Origin: Lepidodermella squamata
Lineage: Eukaryota > Gastrotricha
Reading direction: 5' to 3'
NCBI GenBank assembly: GCA_047495785.1
Contig: JBLDXI010000054.1
Span: 62,001-126,000, forward strand
Length of the DNA: 64,000 nucleotides
A program made the position numbers and the translations under genes. The notes beneath the pieces are model-generated. The model saw only the letters and a program-made list of their open reading frames with translations, ran no database searches and was not told the origin of the DNA. This document shows, one piece after another, positions 57,055-64,000 of this stretch; position 1 is the stretch's first letter; each line of letters begins with the position of its first letter.

Positions 57055-60000
57055 CGAAAAAAATAGCACTCGCGCCGTAAAGCAGATCGTAGTTTTTAAC
57101 GGTGGACTACGGTGCCGGTACGGCGTGTTTAAGGCAGCACTTTTCCGCACCGTAGCATTTTCGAAATTCGAAATTTCGATGACAGGCGTGATTTTTCAAA
57201 TTATCAAAAATAACGGTGATAGAAAACTACCCTGAGAATAATTAAACAAATTGTCCCGTCTAAATTTCGCATAATCGTGGCGCTAGAAATTAATGTTCCA
57301 CGGAGTAACACTAATATCGTAGCATAAATTTCAAGCAGTTAATTCAGCGCTAAACACACTGTTCTGCGTCAAAAGAGCTTGAAAACTAACTTGGCAAGAG
57401 TCCCAGATAAGCGAGGATATTCGTGCACCATTTCCGCTGAATAGATCGTGAGGGACAGAATTTGAGACATTTCAGTCATCTAGCTGACTTCAGCTCAGCG
57501 AAACTAACAACGGTGCCCCCGCGATAAACCCCGCAGCATTAAGCACACAATTTGCGAATGAAGCCCCGGGAACGGCCTTCCAGGCGAACCAAACCCTGTC
57601 CCAATTGGATTCTCCGTCAGGGCGCCCTGGGCGCCTGAAGTTGCGAATGGAATAGCGGTTTTGGGTCATTTTGGCTGATTTCGGGCTTCCCTAGGCGCCC
57701 AAAGGAGTATCGCGGCCGGAATGCAATTGCATCAGATTGAAGCCCCGGGAACGGCCTTCCAGGCGAACCAAACCCTGTCCCAATTGGATTCTCCGTCAGG
57801 GCGCCCTGGGCGCCTGAAGTTGCGAATGGAATAGCGGTTTTGGGTCATTTTGGCTGATTTCGGGCTTCCCTAGGCGCCCAAAGGAGTATCGCGGCCGGAA
57901 TGCAATTGCATCAGATTGAAGCCCCGGGAACGGCCTTCCAGGCGAACCGGACCCTGTCCCAATTGGATTCTCCGTCAGGGCGCCCTGGGCGCCTGAAGTT
58001 GCGAATGGAATAGCGGGTTTGGGTCGTTTTGGCTGATTTCGGGCTTCCCTAGGCGCCCAAAGGAGTATCGCGGCCGGAATGCAATTGCATCAGATTGAAG
58101 CCCCGGGAACGGCCTTCCAGGCGAACCAAACCCTGTCCCAATTGGATTCTCCGTCAGGGCGCCCTTGGCGCCTGAAGTTGCGAATGGAATAGCGGGTTTG
58201 GGTCGTTTTGGCTGATTTCGGGCTTCCCTAGGCGCCCAAAGGAGTATCGCGGCCGGAATGCAATTGCATCAGATTGAAGCCCCGGGAACGGCCTTCTAGG
58301 CGAACCAAACCCTGTCCCAATAGGATTCTCCGTCAGGGCGCCCTGAGCGCCTGAAGTTGCGAATGGAATAGCGGTTTTGGGTCATTTTGGCTGATTTCGG
58401 GCTTCCCTAGGCGCCCAAAGGAGTATCGCGGCCGGAATGCAATTGCATCAGATTGAAGCCCCGGGAACGGCCTTCCAGGCGAACCAAACCCTGTCCCAAT
58501 TGGATTCTCCGTCAGGGCGCCCTGAGCGCCTGAAGTTGCGAATGGAATAGCGGTTTTGGGTCATTTTGGCTGATTTCGGGCTTCCCTAGGCGCCCAAAGG
58601 AGTATCGCGGCCGGAATGCAATTGCATCAGATTGAAGCCCCGGGAACGGCCTTCCAGGCGAACCGGACCCTGTCCCAATTGGATTCTCCGTCAGGGCGCC
58701 CTGGGCGCCTGAAGTTGCGAATGGAATAGCGGGTTTGGGTCGTTTTGGCTGATTTCGGGCTTCCCTAGGCGCCCAAAGGAGTATCGCGGCCGGAATGCAA
58801 TTGCATCAGATTGAAGCCCCGGGAACGGCCTTCCAGGCGAACCAAACCCTGTCCCAATTGGATTCTCCGTCAGGGCGCCCTTGGCGCCTGAAGTTGCGAA
58901 TGGAATAGCGGGTTTGGGTCATTTTGGCTGATTTCGGGCTTCCCTAGGCGCCCAAAGGAGTATCGCGGCCGGAATGCAATTGCATCAGATTGAAGCCCCG
59001 GGAACGGCCTTCCAGGCGAACCGGACCCTGTCCCAATTGGATTCTCCGTCAGGGCGCCCTGGGCGCCTGAAGTTGCGAATGGAATAGCGGGTTTGGGTCG
59101 TTTTGGCTGATTTCGGGCTTCCCTAGGCGCCCAAAGGAGTATCGCGGCCGGAATGCAATTGCATCAGATTGAAGCCCCGGGAACGGCCTTCCAGGCGAAC
59201 CAAACCCTGTCCCAATTGGATTCTCCGTCAGGGCGCCCTTGGCGCCTGAAGTTGCGAATGGAATAGCGGGTTTGGGTCATTTTGGCTGATTTCGGGCTTC
59301 CCTAGGCGCCCAAAGGAGTATCGCGGCCGGAATGCAATTGCATCAGATTGAAGCCCCGGGAACGGCCTTCCAGGCGAACCAAACCCTGTCCCAATTGGAT
59401 TCTCCATCAGGGCGCCCTGGGCGCCTGAAGTTGCGAATGGAATAGCGGGTTTGGGTCATTTTGGCTGATTTCGGGCTTCCCTAGGCGCCCAAAGGAGTAT
59501 CGCGGCCGGAATGCAATTGCATCAGATTGAAGCCCCGGGAACGGCCTTCCAGGCGAACCAAACCCTGTCCCAATTGGATTCTCCGTCAGGGCGCCCTGGG
59601 CGCCTGAAGTTGCGAATGGAATAGCGGTTTTGGGTCATTTTGGCTGATTTCGGGCTTCCCTAGGCGCCCAAAGGAGTATCGCGGCCGGAATGCAATTGCA
59701 TCAGATTGAAGCCCCGGGAACGGCCTTCCAGGCGAACCGGACCCTGTCCCAATTGGATTCTCCGTCAGGGCGCCCTGGGCGCCTGAAGTTGCGAATGGAA
59801 TAGCGGGTTTGGGTCGTTTTGGCTGATTTCGGGCTTCCCTAGGCGCCCAAAGGAGTATCGCGGCCGGAATGCAATTGCATCAGATTGAAGCCCCGGGAAC
59901 GGCCTTCCAGGCGAACCAAACCCTGTCCCAATTGGATTCTCCGTCAGGGCGCCCTCGGCGCCTGAAGTTGCGAATGGAATAGCGGGTTTGGGTCGTTTTG

Positions 60001-60607
60001 GCTGATTTCGGGCTTCCCTAGGCGCCCAAAGGGGTATCGCGGCCGGAATGCAATTGCATCAGATTGAAGCCCCGGGAACGGCCTTCCAGGCGAACCAAAC
60101 CCTGTCCCAATTGGATTCTCCGTCAGGGCGCCTTGGGCGCCTGAAGTTGCGAATGGAATAGCGGGTTTGGGTCATTTTGGCTGATTTCGGGCTTCCCTAG
60201 GCGCCCAAAGGAGTATCGCGGCCGGAATGCAATTGCATCAGATTGAAGCCCCGGGAACGGCCTTCCAGGCGAACCAAACCCTGTCCCAATTGGATTCTCC
60301 GTCAGAGCGCCCTGGGCGCCTGATGTTGCGCTCAGATTACATTATTTGGCTGAATTCAGCACTTGAGTCACCCTGAAAGTAAGCGAGTAAATTCTGTTCT
60401 GGCAGTTGGGACAGACCTCCAGGCCAGCATTTTCCAAGCTTTCGGCGTTTTCCTAGTTAATTTCCATTTTTACGAAATTTTGAAGATAGCACCGTAGCAC
60501 CGTGCTACGGTCTATTTTTCACCGTAGTGCTACTGATAGCACTAATCGTAGCATTACCGTACTGAGATCGTAGTAGTGTTATATGGGTGCTATCTTATTC
60601 GTATAAT
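57055..60607. mobile_element. Insertion carrying a satellite array, probable transposon
   Basis: The borders are exact from comparison with units 4 and 5 (CACTCCAGT | TGAAATTTGC). The ends are weakly inverted: CGAAAAAAATAGCAC at the left and CGAATAAGATAGCAC (inverse) at the right, both followed by GTAGCAC/ACCGTAG-like motifs. No coding sequence. The flanks of the array (57070-57560 and 60331-60600) are single-copy here. Superfamily is unknown; elements such as Helentrons and some MITEs are known to carry tandem repeats. Confidence 0.65.
57560..60330. repeat. 179-bp satellite, 15 full copies and a partial one
   Basis: The unit starts GAAGCCCCGGGAACGGCC and ends AATTGCATCAGATT. Starts at 57560, 57739, 57918 ... 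60245 are spaced exactly 179 bp, so there is no indel in 15 copies. Variant sites (CCAAACCC or CCGGACCC; CCCTGGGC, CCCTTGGC or CCCTGAGC; GGTTTTGGGTCAT or GGGTTTGGGTCGT) follow a four-copy order in copies 1-4, 5-8 and 11-14. The unit is GC-rich with palindromes GGCGCC.TGGGCGCC and GCAATTGC. Confidence 0.95.
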
Positions 60608-63271
60608 GTGAAATTTGCAAATAGCCAGGTCATCGTGAGAAAGATGCCGTCATTCTGACAAGCCAACAAGAACGCGTTATTCCCATCTTTGTCAACAGCC
60701 GATAAGTCCGCACCCGAATCGACGAGAAGATTGGCAACATTCTCCGCGCTTTCACTAGCTGCAATCATTAACGGAGTTTTACCTGTTGATTCACGTTCTT
60801 CTAGGCCGATGCCAGCAGTTTTGATCAGCAATCTCGCCAGATCAACGTCATCTACACGAGCAGCTTGATGCAGTAATGTATAATTTGTGTATCTGTATGT
60901 CGTTGAATTAATCCTGATTGTAACATCGGCCCCTTTCGATATCAGATATTCGTAGACTTGAACGCGATCTGACGACTTCAAGTACATGGCTGCGACTACA
61001 AGTGGGGTCCTGCCTTCGGTATCCTTGTCAGAAACAGAATTGCCAGCCTCCTCAATAGCGAATTTTACCACAGGAAGAGCAGGCATCTTAGAAATCCGGC
61101 AAGCCTCGAAAATTATTTGATCTAAGTTTTTCGAAGCTCCCTGCGAAACGAGAAATTTCACAATTTCAAGATTCGTTGCCGTCGCGTCGAGAATCGCCGT
61201 TCTTCCGTTCGCTTCTAAATCGACATCTGCACCGAATTGCATGAGTAATTGGACTAGATCAAGGCGACCTTGTTCTGCGGCAAGCATTAGAGCGGATTTC
61301 TTGTACCCTGGATGAATCGCATTTGCGTCGCCATCATTTTCCAGTAGAATCTGAAGCATTTCCAACGAAGCATTGGCAACACTTAAAGCAGCAGCCACCA
61401 CTGGGATCGGTTGGTCGTAAATTAAGGTCTCGCAACCTACGTAATCGTCGTGCTGTTCTATTATGAGATCGCCCCCGCGGGCTTGATTGAGTCGAATCAT
61501 ATCGCGAACAGCAGTGATGTTCCCGGCTTTGACTTTTCCAGCAAATTCCTAGTGGAAGGAATAATTCATCTTGTTTGTGCCCTACGAGAGTGCTGTTGTG
61601 CCAAACTTTCCTCAGGTGTTCTGTTGTACTTTTCTGCCCGAATTTTCAAACTAACGAGGTGGTTCCAACCCGGGTGGACATAAGCTTCAAACTCAATTGT
61701 AACCTACCGAGATAAGCGATTCACTCCGCACAGCTTTCACAGCTGATCGCGTAGTAACTCTGGTCTTCATTGCAGTCGTTGATCTTGCCTTGAAAATAGC
61801 TCCAACAATCGGCTCCAGACCATCATTGATTGCCTCGTCGCTTGGCGTCAGTGGCCAAATTTTAGCTGAAGCTATTGTTGCTGGTGTCGTCGAAATCGTT
61901 GATAAACTCGTTGTTGTAGAAGTTACTGGACTGGTCGATGATCTCTTGACTAACTCACGGCCCAAGGCAGCACCTCGTCTTCTCAAACTGCCAATACTGA
62001 ATTCATCTTCCCACATTGTCGCGACGTCCAAAGCAGTCTCACCCACGTCATTCGTTACATTTACATCAACACCAAGATCGAGCAAGGCCACAAGAGTTTG
62101 CTGCCGATCTTTTGACGCTGCTGAAGACATGAGAGCGGTATAGCCCGCATCTTTAGCCCGAATGTTGAAATCGTAGCCTTTACTGGCTAAGTACTGCATA
62201 ATTTCAACAAGAGCCCAGTCGCTCACCTGCCAACCATTTCGCCATTGAAGGCGATAGTCGCAGGCTGCAGCTTTCGACCTTGAATTAACGTCATTCTGTC
62301 CGATTTCAATGGCAAACTTGATAAACGTTAAAAGGCCCGACCCAGGACGATTAATTTGACAAGCTTGAAGCAGCATATTATCACTTTGGTTATTTCGAGC
62401 CTGCGCATCCGCTCCTTGGTCGATCAAATATTGGAGTAGACCGATGGAATACCCAGTCCTAGGCGCGATCAGCAAAGGCGTGTTGTCTTCCTTGTCTCTC
62501 GCATTGACTTCCATTTTGAACTGTTCGACCAGTAATCGAGCGAAGGGCACGGGATCAATAGTGTCAACCGCGCAAAGTAAGTGAAGGGCAGTTTGTCCGG
62601 CGGAGTTTCTGGAATCAGGCGATTCGAATGGTAACAAGTAGTAAACAAGCCGAAGATATTCTTGAGTGATTGGGCCGTCAAAAGCAACCATCAACGCCGA
62701 CTGGTTCTTCTGGTCTCGAAAATCCGTCCTTGCTGCGAACTTTTCAACGAGAAGTCTCGCTAGGTCCAGCCGGCCATTTCTTGCTGCCCAGAGAAATGGA
62801 GTTTTTGAATCGTCTCTAGCGTTGAAGTTTTGGCCGCTTCGCTGTTTGTTGAAGCCATCGACATTTGCACCATTTTGTAGTAGTAATTCGACCATTTCGT
62901 AGCTCTGATTTGTTCGAATTGCATTAACTAAAGCCGGGGCTCGGCTTCCTGGTTGGTAATATGCCGTGGAATTTGCGTTAACAAGGCCCGAATTCAACAT
63001 TTGCTGAACTGAAGAAATTTGGCCCGACATAACAGCTTGGTTGAAAGCCTAAATGAGCATCTTGAAACCTGAAGTAGCCAAACATGTTCAAGGTCTTACG
63101 CTGTCGTAATCGATCGCCCTTGCGTGAATGATTGCACCCAGGAAACATATTTCGAGCAAAAATACGTAGATGGTTATCATTTGACTGCTTCGGAAAATAT
63201 GTATGAAATAAGTCTGAATTCAACGACACGTGAATGTTTTTTCAGCTGTCATTAAGCAATATTATAACACG

Positions 63272-63530
63272 ATTCTACTACGGCATTGCCGAGCGTGGTC
63301 ATCCAGGTTTGCCAAAAAGGTTTTTTCCACCTTGAGGAATTTTGTTTTTCTACTTAGGTAAATGGCAAACCTTTGACATGCAAATATTTAATTTTTGAAA
63401 TAATGCTCAAATCTAAGGGACAGGAATGTTTTTTCAGCTATTGTTAAGATAATATAAAAACAGGATTCTACTACGGCATTGCCGAGCGTAGTCATTCAGT
63501 TGTATGCCAAAGAGGTTTTTCCACCTTTAG
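63272..63530 (-). promoter_or_regulatory. Paired conserved upstream block of unit 6
   Basis: Copies near 63272 (GATTCTACTACGGCATTGCC, then GAGCGTGGTCATCCAGG) and 63466. Beside the proximal copy the minus strand has TTATAAT (63261-63266), about 80 bases before the ATG, a fair TATA box. Confidence 0.55.
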
Positions 63531-63654
63531 AAATTTATTTTTTTCTCCTCAATCACGTAGCGCTATTGTGTGCTCAAGCCATCTTCGTGATGATATGGTC
63601 ACCCAGTTTTGCATCATGGCCACTGTTTACTGAGGCAAAAAATCGCTAATAGAG

Positions 63655-63842
63655 TGTAACAGTATAACACTTGTGATATTTCGATATTGTTCTCGTTATT
63701 ATGATACGCTTCTATTGCGCAGTCGTTGATTGATAATCATTGGCGTTATAAGCACGCGTTTGTACCATGGATCTTTATTCTGGTTATTTCCTTGTTTTAA
63801 TAAACACCAATGTTGCCTTAAGGGTGTCGTTGTTTGCTTACA
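63655..63842 (+). repeat. 5' LTR of a second gypsy copy
   Basis: 188 bp, TGTAACAG...TTACA, nearly identical to 51667-51854 in inverse orientation. TATAAG at 63747-63752, predicted RNA start near 63777, AATAAA at 63799-63804. It is inserted in the unit 6 upstream region at AATAGAG; the empty site is in unit 5 near 50400. Confidence 0.9.
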
Positions 63843-63855
63843 AAATAACCAGAAT
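63843..63855 (+). promoter_or_regulatory. Self-complementary primer binding site, second copy
   Basis: AAATAACCAGAAT directly after the LTR CA end. Its complement ATTCTGGTTATTT is at 63777-63789, exactly where transcription should start (30 bases after TATAAG). Confidence 0.78.
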
Positions 63856-63894
63856 CAATTCATCGTCTTTGGCCCTACCCAACATTGGTGTGCG

Positions 63895-64000
63895 ATGTCG
63901 ATGCCTGCACCTACGACTGAGCAAGTCGAAGCTCTCGCCAGCCAACTTGCGGCTGTAACTGTTCAGCTCAAGGAACTTCAGGGCACCAAGGCAAGTTTCG
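63895..64000 (+). CDS. Gag N-terminus of the second gypsy copy (cut by window)
   Basis: It starts with the ATG of MSMPAPTTEQVEALASQ and runs open to the window end, identical in the visible part to the Gag at 53496. Whether pol is intact lies outside the window. Confidence 0.85.
   Translation, partial: MSMPAPTTEQVEALASQLAAVTVQLKELQGTKASF

Larger units (their letters stand above)
56695..63180 (-). pseudogene. Secreted double-ankyrin gene, unit 6 (interrupted in domain B)
   Basis: Exon 1 63180-63100 (signal peptide VFLLEICFLGAIIHA), exon 2 63048-61708 (domain A, 447 codons), intron 159 bp, then domain B from 61548. B is open to about 60608, where a 3.55 kb insertion begins, and resumes at 57054-56695. 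Without the insertion the frame would be continuous. There is no AG acceptor at the resuming edge, so clean splicing is unlikely. The broken gene would give domain A plus about 313 residues of B (ending NFTLYE). A secreted shortened protein is therefore possible. A and the linker look normal. Confidence 0.78.

Noticed and set aside
57560-60330. CRISPR-like or rDNA-type repeat
   Set aside because: Contiguous 179-bp monomers without spacers in a eukaryotic gene: a satellite, not CRISPR; no rRNA similarity seen.
13436-63180. Calling the ankyrin proteins latrotoxin homologues
   Set aside because: Only the repeat type and likely secretion are shared. No latrotoxin N-terminal region was recognised, so function is left open.
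1-64000. tRNA, rRNA or snRNA genes
   Set aside because: I looked for tRNA-like B boxes and cloverleaf stems by eye and found none I could support; a tRNAscan-SE or Rfam run would decide.

Overview
The window is animal (metazoan) nuclear DNA. Genes have short GT-AG introns, several pol II promoters have a TATA box, and the transposable elements are of eukaryotic classes: a Ty3/gypsy chromovirus, a Jockey/CR1-like LINE, and cut-and-paste elements of several superfamilies. Family content (pepsin-type proteases, class C GPCRs of GABA-B type, ankyrin proteins, ZSWIM/MULE remnants) fits an invertebrate. I cannot name the lineage from sequence alone.

Layout. (1) 1-9800, plus strand: two pepsin-like aspartic protease genes (AP1, 5'-cut by the window edge; AP2 complete) alternating with a GABA-B-like receptor gene (GPCR1). 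A broken copy of the GPCR1 3' end follows AP2, so an ancestral AP+GPCR unit was duplicated in tandem. (2) 9810-12314, minus strand: a second GABA-B-like receptor (GPCR2). (3) 13436-63180, minus strand: a tandem array of six related units, each about 3.3 kb when intact. Each unit has a signal-peptide exon, an ankyrin domain 'A' with a Ser/Thr-rich linker, and an ankyrin domain 'B' with a Thr-rich tail. A and B first look like separate genes. In all six units, however, A ends at the same phase-0 splice donor, and wherever the B start survives it begins at a matching phase-0 acceptor. I therefore read each unit as one gene for a secreted protein of about 900-975 residues. Units 1, 2 and 5 look intact. 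Unit 3 is cut by a LINE and two DNA elements. Unit 4 has lost most of domain A. Unit 6 has a 3.55 kb insertion in B that carries a 179-bp satellite array.

The spaces between units hold many non-autonomous transposons whose ends and target-site duplications can be read directly: TA, TTAA/ATAA, TTA, 8-bp hAT-like and 10-bp MULE-like. At 51270-54561 there is a three-level nest: a 4-bp-TSD foldback element contains a Ty3/gypsy element, whose 5' LTR contains a further inverted-repeat element. The gypsy element looks self-priming, in the manner of Tf1/sushi elements: the 13 bases next to the LTR are complementary to the predicted start of its own RNA. A second copy begins at 63655 and runs off the window.

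The main candidate for an undescribed system is the secreted double-ankyrin gene array. It has a paired upstream sequence block, signs of gene conversion between units, and heavy disruption by transposons. The GABA-B-like receptors and aspartic proteases beside it have no visible functional link to it beyond adjacency.
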